Assembly (NCBI GenBank): GCA_964450715.1
Contig: CAYVFC010000001.1
Span: 99,615-163,614, forward strand
Source of the DNA: CAYVFC01 sp964450715
GTDB lineage: Bacteria; Myxococcota_A; Polyangia; Polyangiales; JAFGIB01
Direction of reading: 5' to 3'
DNA length: 64,000 nt
Below, piece by piece: positions 1 through 9,232 of this stretch. The notes beneath the pieces were generated by a model. That model worked only from the letters and a program-made list of their open reading frames with translations, had not been told where the DNA came from and did no database searches. The stretch's first letter is position 1; every line of letters begins with the position of its first letter. The position numbers were made by a program, and so were the translations under genes.

Positions 1-3000
1 CACGGGCAGCTGGGGGCGCAGGGGGCGAGCTTCGCCGTGGCGGCGGCGAGCGAAGAGGCGGTCGAGGTCTACTGCGGCTCTGGCGAGGTCACCTATCGGG
101 CGGAGAAGAAGGGAGGCAGCATTCAGCAGGGGGAGAGCCTTTTATTGAGCTCTGCCGGCGCGCGGGTAAAGCCCGAGGGATTGTGGGACGACTGGACCGG
201 CGGGCTGGCCGTGCCCCAGGGGACGCTGCAGCGCGAGGTGCGAACGGTGGGTGATCTAGCCGGTCGCCTGGTGACCGACTCGGGCAAGGCGCGCCTGCCG
301 CTTCCGGTACGAGCGCACCAGGTCTCCACCGCCATCGACGGCGACTTCGCGGTGACCGAGGTCACCCAGAGCTTCTTCAACGCCCGCAGCGAGGTGCTGG
401 AGGCGGAATACGCCGTGCGAATCCCGGACGGCGCTACCGTGGCCGCTTTTGCCGTGGACACCGGGTCGGGGTTCCAGCAGGCCTCCATCGGGGTGCTGGA
501 GATGGCCGAGGACGGCGAGCCGCGTTTCGACGATCCGAGCACCGAGGGCAGCGTCCTGACCTATCAGGCGCCGGGCAGGCTGAGGGCGCGCGTCTATCCG
601 GTCAATGCCGGGGCCACCGTGCGGGTGCGCCTGCGCTATACCGAATGGCTGCAGCGGCAGGGCGACCGGCGGACCTATGTCTATCCCATGGGGGACGGCG
701 GAGAGCCGCCGCTTCTGAGCGAGTTCACCCTGGAGGTCAAGGTAAGCGACGCGGCCACGGGCGCCTTCCGGGCCGGCATGGGCGCCAGCGTGGAGGGGTC
801 CAGGGTGGTCTTGCGGCGCAGCGATTTTCGCCCGCGCGCCGACTTCTACCTCGATCTGATCGATTCCGCGACCGGCTCGCAACGGTATGAGCTCACCTCG
901 GGCAAGGCCTACCTGGTCGATGCCCCGCCGGGCGACTCAAGGGACGACGCGCCCTTCGTCCACTTCGATCTGCCGCTGGAAGCCATCGAGACGTCCAGCG
1001 AGCAGCCGCCGCTGTCGCTGGTGCTGCTGGTCGACATGTCGGGAGGCATCGAGCCGGAGAACATCGAGCTCTCCGGCGCCGTCGTGGAGTCGGTTTTAAG
1101 GCAGCTATCCGATCAGGACGAGGTACTGTTGCGCATCGCCGACCTGACCGTTCACCCGCCCGCGGCCCTGGCCGAGGACGAGGCCCTTTCCGGATGGGTC
1201 CGCGCCGACTCGAAGGGGCGCGAACGCCTGCTGCAGGCCCTGGCCCGGGAGACGCCTGCGGGCGCCACCGATCTGGCCGAGGTCCTGCGCCAGGCCGCCG
1301 TGCTCGCCTCGGGCAAGCCGCGCGCGGCGGTCCTCTATCTCGGCGACGGCATTGCCAGCGCCGGGGCGCTGGACGCGGGCGGCATCGGCCGGGCCCTGGC
1401 AGCGGTGCAGCCGGCGCCGCCGGTCTTCGCCCTGGCGGTGGGGGACGGGGCCAACCTGGATCTCCTGCACGCGGTGCTCGGCGACCGGGCGCAACCGGTG
1501 CGCGAGATCATCGAGGCGTCTCACGCGGTCATGCGGGTGCTGGCCCGCGCCTCGCGTCCTACCCTGACGCAGGTGCGCGCCGATCTCGGGCATAACGTTG
1601 AAAGGATATATCCCTCCATGCCGCTCTCCCTGGCCGACGGGCAGAGGCTGCGGGTGACCGGTCGGCTCAAGGGCGACCTGCCCGACTCGGTCGAGGTCAG
1701 CGGCATGGTCAACGGAGAGCCGTTTGACCTCAAGGTGCCGGTCGACGGGGCCTCGCTGGACGACCAGGGGGATCTCAGGCGCCGCTGGGGTAGGGCGCGT
1801 TTGTTCGAGCTACTCGACGGCGACGCCTGCCGCGAGGCCCTGGTGGAGCTGGGCCTGCGCTATCAAGTGCTGACGCCCTATACGCCCCTGGTGGTGGGGG
1901 CCTCCCCGGGAACTCCTTTCCGGCCGGTGCGGGGATTCCACGGCGACCCGCGTCACACCGCCTGGCATCTGGGCGGTCGCGGCTCCGCCCTCGCGACCGA
2001 GGGGCTCGGCGCCAGCCGCAGCCCCTGGCTGCGCACCGGCCGGGCAGAGGCCCGGGAATACCTCGGCGCCCCGGAGAGGACCTGGGAAAAGCGCTCTTTG
2101 CCCGAGACGGCCTCCCCCGCGGCGACGGCGAGCGATGGCGGCCTGCGGGAGCTATCCGTGCGCAACACGCTGCGGCTCCATCAGCGAGGGCCGCGCGGTT
2201 GTTACGACCGTGAGGCTCGCATCCGTCCCGACCTTTCCGGGGATATCGAGGTCAATGTGAAGGTGGACGGCGATGGCAGTGTCAGCAGCGCCGTGGTCTC
2301 CGAGAGCACCATCGGCTCGCCGGAGGTGGAGAGCTGCGTGCGCGAGGAGGTGCTCGGTCTTCCTTTCCCGGCTACCGGGGCCAGGGGCAGCGTCTCGGCC
2401 AACTACCGCTATAGCTTTACCGTGTCCGAGAGGGCCATCGGGACCCGTCGCCGCTGCAGCAGCGCCTCCAAGCTGCCGCTGGCCGGGCGCGCGGCGCTCT
2501 GGCAAGAGCGGCTCGACGCCAACAGCGGCGTCAGCGGCGCTTTGAATGTCTGGCGCGAGGCGCGCCGCCAGTGCGAGGTCGGCAATTTCCGGGCGCGGCG
2601 CACCTTGCTGCGCGCCATGCTGGTCAGCGTGGGGTCCCTTTCCGGCAAGGTACAGCTGTACAAGGCGTTCGATCCCGACTCGGATACCGCGGCTTACCTG
2701 GCGCGTATCATCATGCGCAGCGTGCGCACGGCCCGGGACGTGTCCGTGGTCCGCGCGGGCCTGGCCCTGAACCTTTCGGTGCAGTGGCCGGTCTTTCTCC
2801 GGCAGTGGAAGCAGCAGACCGATCCGCAGAAGCGCTTGAAGCTGGTGCGCACCTGGCTCGCCGTGGTTCCGGACGACATGGACCTGAGGGTACGCCTGCT
2901 CTCCCTGCTCGAGCAGACCGGCCGGCTTTCCGAGGCCCGACGCCTGGCCCGTGAGCTGCGCGCCGATCCCATGGCGGACAGCCAGGTACGCACGGTGGTG

Positions 3001-3840
3001 GGCGAGTTCTTTCTGCGACAGGGCGATCGCGCGTTCGGGCGGCGGATCTTCAGCGAGATCGTCGAATACGCGCCGCTGGACCCCTGGGCGAGAAGGCGTC
3101 TGGGAGACCTCTACCGCGCGCACGGCTTCTACCAGGACGCCTACGGCGAGTACCAGACCTTGAACCGGCTGCGTCCGGACGACAGCTCGGTTCTGCTGTT
3201 GCTGGCGCGCGCCGCGGCAGGAGCGGGTCGGCTCGACGAGGCCCTGGGGCTGCAGCAGCGGTTGAGCCAGAGCGTGGGCGACGACACCCCGGTGACGCCC
3301 GGCTGCGCCCTGCACCCCTTCGATCCCTCGCTCTCCACCTTTGCCAGGCTCTGGACCACGGTTCTGCTCAAGGGGTTGCGTTTGCAGACGCAGGACAAGC
3401 AGAGGCTCGAAGCCATCTCGGACCGGGAGAGGCGCACCGGAGTGCTGCGCGAGCCGCCCGCTCTGTTCGCTGCCGTCACCTGGCCTCATCCCGATGATCG
3501 GGTGGCGCTCTTTTTCCAGACCGAGCCCAAGGGCGAGGCGGAACGCGCGCCGCAGCAGGGTGCGGCCCACGGCATAGAGGCCTTCCAGCTACGCCACCAG
3601 GAGGGAATGGCGCGGTTCGTCGAGGTCAAGCGGACCAACGATGCGCCGCTGCGCACCACCGAGGCCCACATCTGGATCGTTCGCGAGGTCGCCACCGAGA
3701 GGGAAACCATCAGTAGAACTAGGGTGAAGCTCGACCAGAAGAAGCCCGGGAGAAGGTATGCCCTGCAGGAAGACGGCCAACTCGAGGAAGTCCCCCTGCG
3801 GAAAAAGGCTACCACCGAGCCGCTCTTCGCCGTGCGGTAA
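1..3840 (+). CDS. FecR-like / VIT / vWA / AgmX-type surface protein, 5' end outside window
   Basis: The frame is open from base 1, so the true start lies upstream. The first in-frame start inside the window is GTG at 37, giving 1267 residues. Numbering from there, residues 1-60 resemble the end of a FecR domain. A VIT domain spans about 85-210 and a vWA-like domain about 325-500. An AgmX/PglI-type C-terminal domain with Cys at both ends lies near 720-800, and TPR-like helical repeats follow at about 900-1060. The vWA metal motif reads DMSGG instead of DxSxS, so metal binding may be weakened. VIT/vWA proteins usually act at the cell surface in adhesion or protein interaction, and AgmX-type modules in myxobacteria are linked to gliding and TonB-like functions. 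The exact role here is unknown. Domain calls are from sequence pattern only. Confidence 0.85.
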   Translation, partial: HGQLGAQGASFAVAAASEEAVEVYCGSGEVTYRAEKKGGSIQQGESLLLSSAGARVKPEGLWDDWTGGLAVPQGTLQREVRTVGDLAGRLVTDSGKARLPLPVRAHQVSTAIDGDFAVTEVTQSFFNARSEVLEAEYAVRIPDGATVAAFAVDTGSGFQQASIGVLEMAEDGEPRFDDPSTEGSVLTYQAPGRLRARVYPVNAGATVRVRLRYTEWLQRQGDRRTYVYPMGDGGEPPLLSEFTLEVKVSDAATGAFRAGMGASVEGSRVVLRRSDFRPRADFYLDLIDSATGSQRYELTSGKAYLVDAPPGDSRDDAPFVHFDLPLEAIETSSEQPPLSLVLLVDMSGGIEPENIELSGAVVESVLRQLSDQDEVLLRIADLTVHPPAALAEDEALSGWVRADSKGRERLLQALARETPAGATDLAEVLRQAAVLASGKPRAAVLYLGDGIASAGALDAGGIGRALAAVQPAPPVFALAVGDGANLDLLHAVLGDRAQPVREIIEASHAVMRVLARASRPTLTQVRADLGHNVERIYPSMPLSLADGQRLRVTGRLKGDLPDSVEVSGMVNGEPFDLKVPVDGASLDDQGDLRRRWGRARLFELLDGDACREALVELGLRYQVLTPYTPLVVGASPGTPFRPVRGFHGDPRHTAWHLGGRGSALATEGLGASRSPWLRTGRAEAREYLGAPERTWEKRSLPETASPAATASDGGLRELSVRNTLRLHQRGPRGCYDREARIRPDLSGDIEVNVKVDGDGSVSSAVVSESTIGSPEVESCVREEVLGLPFPATGARGSVSANYRYSFTVSERAIGTRRRCSSASKLPLAGRAALWQERLDANSGVSGALNVWREARRQCEVGNFRARRTLLRAMLVSVGSLSGKVQLYKAFDPDSDTAAYLARIIMRSVRTARDVSVVRAGLALNLSVQWPVFLRQWKQQTDPQKRLKLVRTWLAVVPDDMDLRVRLLSLLEQTGRLSEARRLARELRADPMADSQVRTVVGEFFLRQGDRAFGRRIFSEIVEYAPLDPWARRRLGDLYRAHGFYQDAYGEYQTLNRLRPDDSSVLLLLARAAAGAGRLDEALGLQQRLSQSVGDDTPVTPGCALHPFDPSLSTFARLWTTVLLKGLRLQTQDKQRLEAISDRERRTGVLREPPALFAAVTWPHPDDRVALFFQTEPKGEAERAPQQGAAHGIEAFQLRHQEGMARFVEVKRTNDAPLRTTEAHIWIVREVATERETISRTRVKLDQKKPGRRYALQEDGQLEEVPLRKKATTEPLFAVR

Positions 3841-3865
3841 CGCATCGCCGTAGGGATAAGGATAA

Positions 3866-3951
3866 GGGGACGGTGCTACATTATTTACATTAATGGGCGG
3901 ACGGGTCCGTCTGCAACTTCGTAATAATGTAAATAATGAAGCACCGTCCCC
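3866..3951. repeat. 27-bp inverted repeat of the GTCCCCTTATC-type family
   Basis: Left arm 3866-3892 begins GGGGACGGTGCTACATT and right arm 3925-3951 is its reverse complement with one mismatch; the loop is 32 bp. It lies 25 bp after the stop of the vWA gene and could act as a terminator. The flanking GGATAAGGGGACGG recurs, in the other orientation, at about 9770-9783, 10046-10054 and 10084-10108. The layout resembles REP/RAYT-type palindromes, but no transposase is in the window. Confidence 0.7.
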
Positions 3952-3978
3952 TAACTTACTAACTTACAGGAAGGGACA

Positions 3979-4060
3979 AACAAGAGGGGTACCATTTCAC
4001 TTTTTCAGTTTTCGCACGGCGACGGCGAAGAAGCGTAATTGTTAAGCACCGCCCCTCTCT
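3979..4060 (+). repeat. 82-bp dispersed repeat, copy 1
   Basis: This copy runs from AACAAGAGGGGTACC to GCACCGCCCCTCTCT and matches 6844-6925 closely over its whole length, with an identical central block TTCGCACGGCGACGGCGAAG. The ends are partly self-complementary (GGGGTACC..TTCAC against GTTAAGCACCGCCCC), so it can fold as an imperfect hairpin. No coding potential is apparent. Confidence 0.7.
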
Positions 4061-4388
4061 CGATTCTGGAAAATCGAGTTTATTTGTCGCTTCCGCGGTA
4101 CCACCTGTGGCAGCGGCCGCGAGCAGAAGTGTACAAGATGCCACGGCTATTGACGGAGCTTGTTTGCTAGCCGGTTTTCTGAACACACACACACATTCGT
4201 AAAATACCTACACGCCCGCGTCGGGCGGAACCGTTCCGCCGGATAGCATCAGCGCGTGAAGCGAGTCCAGTAGCGCGTTCGGTACGGAGCGACCCTGCGG
4301 TTTCAACCGCCGCCCTCCGTGATCGTTCCGCTCTGCCGGTTTATGTACTACATTGCTAGCGAGAATTCGGCGAAGAGAAGGAGTGGTC
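4061..4388. other. Intergenic stretch without recognised gene
   Basis: It holds a short (AC)n run near 4184-4194 and no convincing frame on either strand. The likely ribosome binding site for the next gene (AAGGAG at 4378-4383) is at its right end. Confidence 0.5.
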
Positions 4389-5777
4389 TTGGACACCACG
4401 GTATATCTGAAAAGGTGTGAGCGATACGAGCAAACCGCGATCCGGGAGATGGTCCGGGAGGGCATGAATGCGCTCGGTTACCGGCCTTCCGGAAAGGTAT
4501 TCGTCAAGCCCAACGTCGTCTTTGCCAGCGACCCGAAGATCTTCGGTAACTCGGCCCATACCCCGACCGCGATTCTTGGCGGTTCGGTCCTGGCGATGAC
4601 CGACGAGGAGGCCGTGAAGAGAGTCGACGTCGGAGAAAACGGCGCGGTGGGCCTCCCTACCCGTCTCCTGTACAAGAGCTGCGGATATTACGATGAAGTA
4701 AGACGGTTGAACAGGGAGGGAAAAAAGCCGGTGGGGATTTTCTGCATGGATGAAGAGCTCCGCGATCCGGTCTTCGTGGGCGGCAACGTCCATGACGTGC
4801 TTCGCGTCTCCCGCAGGATGAACCGGGCCGACAGCAAGGTCTACCTTCCCAAGCTGAAGGGCCACTGTGTCTCCAACATGACCGCGAGCATAAAGCTCAA
4901 CATAGGCATCTGCTCCGACGACGAGCGGTCGATCCGGCACGACTTTCTGTTGAACGAGAAGATCGTCGATCTTTTAGCTCCCGGATACCCCGACTTCATC
5001 GTACTGGACGCGATAGACGTGGGTGTCGGCAACGAAGCTTTCCCTACTCTGCGCAAGATGGGCCTGATCGTCATGGGCAGGAACCCGATCGCCGTCGACC
5101 TGGTCGGGGCGCGGCTGCTGGGCTACTCGGCCGCCGATGTGCCCTATCTGCAGCTCGCCATCGACCGGGGTTACCCTCCGGCGAAACTGGAAGACGTCGA
5201 CATCCGCGGAGACCTTTCGAGCATCGAGGATCTCGACGGGTATGCGAAGAGGATTCAGCCGTACGACGAGGAGTTTTATCGCTGGCAGGACGTCAACAAA
5301 GAGCTCGCACGCCTGAAGTCCCCCATGCGCTTCTATTGGGGGCCCTACCGCCACGGAGACGGGAAGAAATGCCTGACCGGGTGCGTGATGGGAATCAAGA
5401 TGTTTCTCGGCTCGTACGAGAAGACCGCCGGTCCCGAGGCCTTCGCATCGGCCAGGCCCGTGGTCTTCGTGATCGGACGGGTGGAGGAACAAATCGATGC
5501 CAGGGGCGAAGAGGTCTTCATGGTCGGGACCTGCGCCAGGGCGAAGGTAACGAACGCCAAGAAGATCACCCATATCCAGAAATGCTTCACAACCGCCAGC
5601 GACATGCACCTGTCCTTCGGGCGTCGGCTCGGGATGAAATCGATGATCCAGTACCCGGGCCTTTTTTCGTCTCTGGCTGCCAACCTGGCCCTGGCTGCTA
5701 CCAGGAAGAGCTTTTCCGGCCGATACCTGCAGGATATCGCCTACTTTTTTACCAAGAGACTGGATAGGAGAATTTAG
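4389..5777 (+). CDS. DUF362 domain-containing protein
   Basis: The 462-residue protein begins at TTG 4389, chosen because AAGGAG sits 5 bp upstream; an ATG at 4353 in the same frame has no such site. The N-terminal two thirds match the DUF362 family: a VFVKPNVV motif near residue 38, YLPKLKGHCVSNMTASIKLNIG near 145, and a DAIDVGVGN..MGLIVMGRNPIAVDLVGARLLG stretch. DUF362 proteins often accompany Fe-S redox modules, but only scattered Cys (CLTGC and later) are seen here, with no ferredoxin motif. The SDR gene follows after 34 bp on the same strand, so the two are probably co-transcribed. The biochemical function is unknown. Confidence 0.85.
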   Translation: MDTTVYLKRCERYEQTAIREMVREGMNALGYRPSGKVFVKPNVVFASDPKIFGNSAHTPTAILGGSVLAMTDEEAVKRVDVGENGAVGLPTRLLYKSCGYYDEVRRLNREGKKPVGIFCMDEELRDPVFVGGNVHDVLRVSRRMNRADSKVYLPKLKGHCVSNMTASIKLNIGICSDDERSIRHDFLLNEKIVDLLAPGYPDFIVLDAIDVGVGNEAFPTLRKMGLIVMGRNPIAVDLVGARLLGYSAADVPYLQLAIDRGYPPAKLEDVDIRGDLSSIEDLDGYAKRIQPYDEEFYRWQDVNKELARLKSPMRFYWGPYRHGDGKKCLTGCVMGIKMFLGSYEKTAGPEAFASARPVVFVIGRVEEQIDARGEEVFMVGTCARAKVTNAKKITHIQKCFTTASDMHLSFGRRLGMKSMIQYPGLFSSLAANLALAATRKSFSGRYLQDIAYFFTKRLDRRI

Positions 5778-5811
5778 AGGAAATCTTGAAACCACTTCCG
5801 GGACCACGGAG

Positions 5812-6636
5812 ATGATAACGGCAAACCGTGTGGTGATAACCGGGGGCTCTTCGGGTCTGGGCCTGGCGCTGGCCGAGGCGCTGGCCCTGCGCGGCGCTCG
5901 CGTCGCGTTGCTGGCGCGTGACCGGTCACGGCTGGATCGGGCCGCGGCTGCGGTGCGCTCCCGGGTACCGAACGCCATCATCAACGCATACGCGTTCGAC
6001 GTAGGCGAGGACCAGGGACTGGTGACGGGGTTCGAGCAGATAGCCGGTGACCTGGGCGGGATCGATCTGTTGATCAACTCGGCGGGCATCCTGCGCGAGG
6101 GCTACTTCGATACCTTCAGCAACCAGGATTTGCACCAGGTGATGGAGATCAATCTCTTCGGCGCTTTGAACGTCGTGCGCGCCGCGCTGCCGCATCTGGA
6201 GAGAGAGCGGGGGCGCATTCTGAACATCGCCTCGGTGGCCGCTCTGACCGGCGTCTTCGGTTACGTGGCTTACTGCGCTTCCAAGCACGCTTTGCTCGGG
6301 GCATCCGACGCGCTACGGGCCGAGCTCGGGCCGCGCGGCATCCGGGTACAGGTGGCCTGCCCGGGAGAGTTCGATTCGCCCATGGTCGAGGAGATGGAGA
6401 AGACGCGAACGCCGGAGAACCGGGCTCACGTGCTGGCGCTGCCGAAAACGCCGATGGAGGTGATCGTCAGAGATATCCTGCGCGGCCTGGACTCGGGCGG
6501 GTTTCTCATCATACCCGGCCGGCAAGCCCGTCTGTTCGCCTTCGGTCTGCGTCACTTTCCCACCATCAGTCGTTTTATCGGCGACCGGAAGGTGAGACCG
6601 GTATTCGTGGGACCGAAGGGAAACCGGTCACGCTAG
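5812..6636 (+). CDS. SDR-family oxidoreductase, 3-ketodihydrosphingosine reductase-like
   Basis: A classical short-chain dehydrogenase of 274 residues. TGGSSGLGLALAE near residue 11 is the NAD(P)-binding motif, NSAG appears near 90, and Ser followed by YVAYCASK gives the catalytic Tyr-Lys pair near 155. The segment after the active site, CPGEFDSPMVEEMEKTRTPE followed by KTPMEVIVRDIL, resembles eukaryotic KDSR, which reduces 3-ketosphinganine. Substrate by homology is therefore a long-chain ketone, but this is inference. Start ATG 5812 has GGAG directly before it. It probably forms an operon with the DUF362 gene. The last codons and stop lie inside the left arm of a fold-back element starting at 6631. 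Confidence 0.85.
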   Translation: MITANRVVITGGSSGLGLALAEALALRGARVALLARDRSRLDRAAAAVRSRVPNAIINAYAFDVGEDQGLVTGFEQIAGDLGGIDLLINSAGILREGYFDTFSNQDLHQVMEINLFGALNVVRAALPHLERERGRILNIASVAALTGVFGYVAYCASKHALLGASDALRAELGPRGIRVQVACPGEFDSPMVEEMEKTRTPENRAHVLALPKTPMEVIVRDILRGLDSGGFLIIPGRQARLFAFGLRHFPTISRFIGDRKVRPVFVGPKGNRSR

Positions 6637-6817
6637 CCCTAAAACAAGCGAACGCATCGTAGCGAGAGCGCTCACAGTGCGTCAGTTCGGGCCGCACGGA
6701 GCGAGGAGCGACGCAGGGGTAATTATCCGTACGTCGAGGAGCGACGAGCGAGTACGGCCCGAAATGGCGTGCTGTCGACGCTCGCAGTAGATGCGTTCGC
6801 TTGTTTTAGGGCTAGCG
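6631..6817. repeat. Fold-back element C, 27-bp perfect terminal inverted repeats
   Basis: Arm 6631-6657 (CGCTAGCCCTAAAACAAGCG...) is the exact reverse complement of 6791-6817. The interior carries a second inverted pair (TTCGGGCCGCAC against GTACGGCCCGAA) and the block GCGAGGAGCGACG in two near-copies. The left arm includes the last codon and TAG stop of the SDR gene (6634-6636). Its arm sequence is unlike those of the elements at 21751, 24235, 37334 and 43531. It could end transcription of the DUF362-SDR operon. Confidence 0.85.
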
Positions 6818-7499
6818 GGTAGGGGGAGACGGCGACGGCGACGAACAAGCGGGGTACCGCTTCACTTTTGCACTTTTCGCACGGCGACGGCGAAGAAGTG
6901 AAACTGTGAAGCACCGCCACTCTCTACCTGATGTACACCGGTTACTCAGAAGGACGGTTTCGCCCCAGCCTTTCGTGGGCCGAGACAAATTCGCCCGCGA
7001 TCGCGGCGGCGGTGACGGAGATCTCTCCGCAGAGAACGAGCGCTGCATGGAATCATCAACCACAATGTTTGCAGGCATTTATAGCTAACACGAGCCCATT
7101 TCTCCGACAAGAGATAATAGATTACCCCAGGCGTGCATCTCTTGTCCTCGACGGTCAACGCGTGTCGCTCGAGAGGGCGTACCGATTTTTCGCGACGCGA
7201 GGGGCGATGTGAACCGGACTGCCGCCTTTTCAGCTCGGCCGGGACAAATACGGCGTCTCCGGATAGACCGGAGGGTTTCATGATATCTATTGGCTTTCCA
7301 GCGCCGTTCTGAATCGGGCGGTCGGCTTTTCAACTCGGTTGAAACGAATATCGTAGTAAAGAGCGCGGCGGTCGCGGAGTAAAAAGCGATTTGTGTATTC
7401 TATTAATAGTTGCGGGGCGGCGGGATTCGTGTTTACTACTACTCTGCGCTACAGAGCGGGCTTGAGCCAACCATCGTCGATTATTGGAGGGAGGGATTC
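6818..7499. other. Intergenic stretch with repeat copy and short palindrome
   Basis: It holds copy 2 of the 82-bp repeat (6844-6925) and a 10-bp perfect inverted repeat, GACAAGAGAT at 7106-7115 against ATCTCTTGTC at 7137-7146. A loosely repeated block also occurs (TTTTCAGCTCGG..GACAAATACG near 7227 and TTTTCAACTCGG..GAAACGAATATCG near 7327). No gene is supported. A TTG at 7410 in frame with the next CDS was not used as its start. Confidence 0.5.
6844..6925 (+). repeat. 82-bp dispersed repeat, copy 2
   Basis: Same orientation as 3979-4060 and sharing the block TTCGCACGGCGACGGCGAAG. Here the hairpin ends are better matched (GGGGTACCGCTTCAC against GTGAAGCACCGCC, plus TTCACTT against AAGTGAA), so this copy may be closer to the original form. 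Confidence 0.7.
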
Positions 7500-9101
7500 G
7501 TGCCTATTGATCATGGCCACTTGACGGTTTCGTCAACAGCTGTCGGGCAGTCGAAGAACGAGGATATCGAGGGGCTCGCCGCCGCGGACGAGGTCGGGAT
7601 GACGATCGCTTTCTGGGCCGGGCTCTTTCCGGATGCGCCGGCCGTGATCGCACCGGAAGGAGATCGCAGCTTCGCGCAGCTCAACAAGCGCGCCAACCAG
7701 TTGGCCAGAGCCTTGCGAGCGGCCGGCCTGGGCGCGGGAGACTCCCTGGCCCTGGTGTGCGGCAATCGAGCGGAGTTCGTGGAGGTCGCCGGCGCCTGCA
7801 CGCGCATAGGCGTTCGCTATACCCCGGTCAACTGGCATCTGGCTCCGGCCGAGGTCGCCTACATCGTAGAGGACTGCGACGCCCGCGCAATCGTCGCGGA
7901 AGCAAGCCTGGGGCACCTCGTGTCCGGGCTATCGGCCGACGGTCGCTTGCGGCTCGCCATCGGCGGCGAGGTGCCGGGCTTTTCGGACTACCACCGAGCG
8001 CTTGACGAGCAGCGGGCGGACGACATCGATCATCCGGTCGCCGGGAGCTTCATGCTCTACACGTCCGGCACCACCGGCCGTCCCAAGGGAGTGCATCGGC
8101 CGCCGCTCGCCCGCCCATTGTTGCGCTTGTTGCGGACCTATCGCGCCGCGAGCTACCGACCGGGCGGCCTGGACACCCATCTGTGCACCGGCCCGCTCTA
8201 CCATGCCGCCCCGCTTCAGATATCGCTGCTGATGCCTCTGGCCGACGGCGCCACCGTCTCCCTCATGGACCGCTGGGAGGCAGAGCAGTGCCTGCGACGG
8301 ATGGCAGAACAACGGATCACCCACACGCACATGGTCCCGACCATGTTCCACCGTTTGCTGCGCCTGCCCGAGGAGCTGCGCGCGGAACACCACCCATGGG
8401 ACCTGCGCTTCGTCGTACACGGCGCCGCTCCCTGCCCGGTGCCGACCAAGCGGGCGATCATCGACTGGCTCGGCCCCATCGTCTGGGAATACTACAGCGC
8501 CACCGAGGGCTCGGGAACGGCCGTGAGCTCGCAGGAGTGGCTGACCAGGCCGGGTACGGTCGGCAAACCCTCCTTCGAGGACCACGTGCGGATCCTGGAT
8601 GACGCGGGCGCCGTGCTGCCCGCCGGCGCGATCGGAACCGTCTATATCCGGCAGCTCAAGGGGATGGAGTTCCACTACCACAAGGCGCCGGAGAAGACCG
8701 CCGGCAGCCGTCGGGGCGACTACTACACGCTGGGCGACGTCGGATACCTCGACGCCGACGGCTACCTCTTTCTGACCGATCGCAGCGCCGACCTCATTAT
8801 CTCCGGCGGGGTCAACATCTACCCCGCCGAGGTGGAAGCGGTGCTGCAGACCCACCCCGCCGTGCTCGACGTCGGCGTCATCGGCGTTCCCAACGCCGAG
8901 TGGGGAGAGGAGGTCAAGGCCGTGGTGGAGACCGTGTCCGGCTCGCGGATCGGACCCGGGCTGGCGGGCGAGCTCATCGCCCACTGCCGGGAGCGGCTCG
9001 CCCACTTCAAGTGCCCGCGCAGCGTCGATTTCATCGACGCGCTGCCCCGCCGCGATAACGGAAAGCTCTACAAACGACAGCTGCGCGAGGCTTACCGCTG
9101 A
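7500..9101 (+). CDS. AMP-dependent acyl-CoA synthetase (fatty-acid-CoA ligase family)
   Basis: The 533-residue ANL-superfamily enzyme activates a carboxylic acid through an acyl-adenylate to an acyl-CoA. LYTSGTTGRPKG near residue 185 is the P-loop (A3) motif. YYSATEG near 330 is the A5 motif, GDVGYLDADGYLFLTDR near 411 is the A7/A8 hinge region, and the catalytic Lys lies in RDNGKLYKR near 520. Start GTG 7500 is chosen because GGAGGGAGG lies about 7 bp upstream. It stands alone, with repeats on both sides. Substrate cannot be told from sequence; fatty-acid or other lipid acids are likely given the acyl-CoA dehydrogenase and thiolase further on. Confidence 0.9.
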   Translation: MPIDHGHLTVSSTAVGQSKNEDIEGLAAADEVGMTIAFWAGLFPDAPAVIAPEGDRSFAQLNKRANQLARALRAAGLGAGDSLALVCGNRAEFVEVAGACTRIGVRYTPVNWHLAPAEVAYIVEDCDARAIVAEASLGHLVSGLSADGRLRLAIGGEVPGFSDYHRALDEQRADDIDHPVAGSFMLYTSGTTGRPKGVHRPPLARPLLRLLRTYRAASYRPGGLDTHLCTGPLYHAAPLQISLLMPLADGATVSLMDRWEAEQCLRRMAEQRITHTHMVPTMFHRLLRLPEELRAEHHPWDLRFVVHGAAPCPVPTKRAIIDWLGPIVWEYYSATEGSGTAVSSQEWLTRPGTVGKPSFEDHVRILDDAGAVLPAGAIGTVYIRQLKGMEFHYHKAPEKTAGSRRGDYYTLGDVGYLDADGYLFLTDRSADLIISGGVNIYPAEVEAVLQTHPAVLDVGVIGVPNAEWGEEVKAVVETVSGSRIGPGLAGELIAHCRERLAHFKCPRSVDFIDALPRRDNGKLYKRQLREAYR

Positions 9102-9128
9102 TCGATTGCCACCTCCCCGTGGGGTGAC

Positions 9129-9232
9129 AAAGGAGGGGGACGTACCCAACTAAACCAACTTAATGCGCTTCCTCAAAAGGAGCGAAAGGAGGGGGACGTA
9201 CCCAACTAAACCAACTTAATGCGCTTCCTCAA
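9129..9232 (+). repeat. Tandem direct repeat, 2 x 48 bp
   Basis: The 48-bp unit starting AAAGGAGGGGGACGTACC and ending GCGCTTCCTCAA occurs at 9129-9176 and again, identical, at 9185-9232, separated by 8 bp. It follows the acyl-CoA synthetase stop by 27 bp. It contains no gene. Confidence 0.9.
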
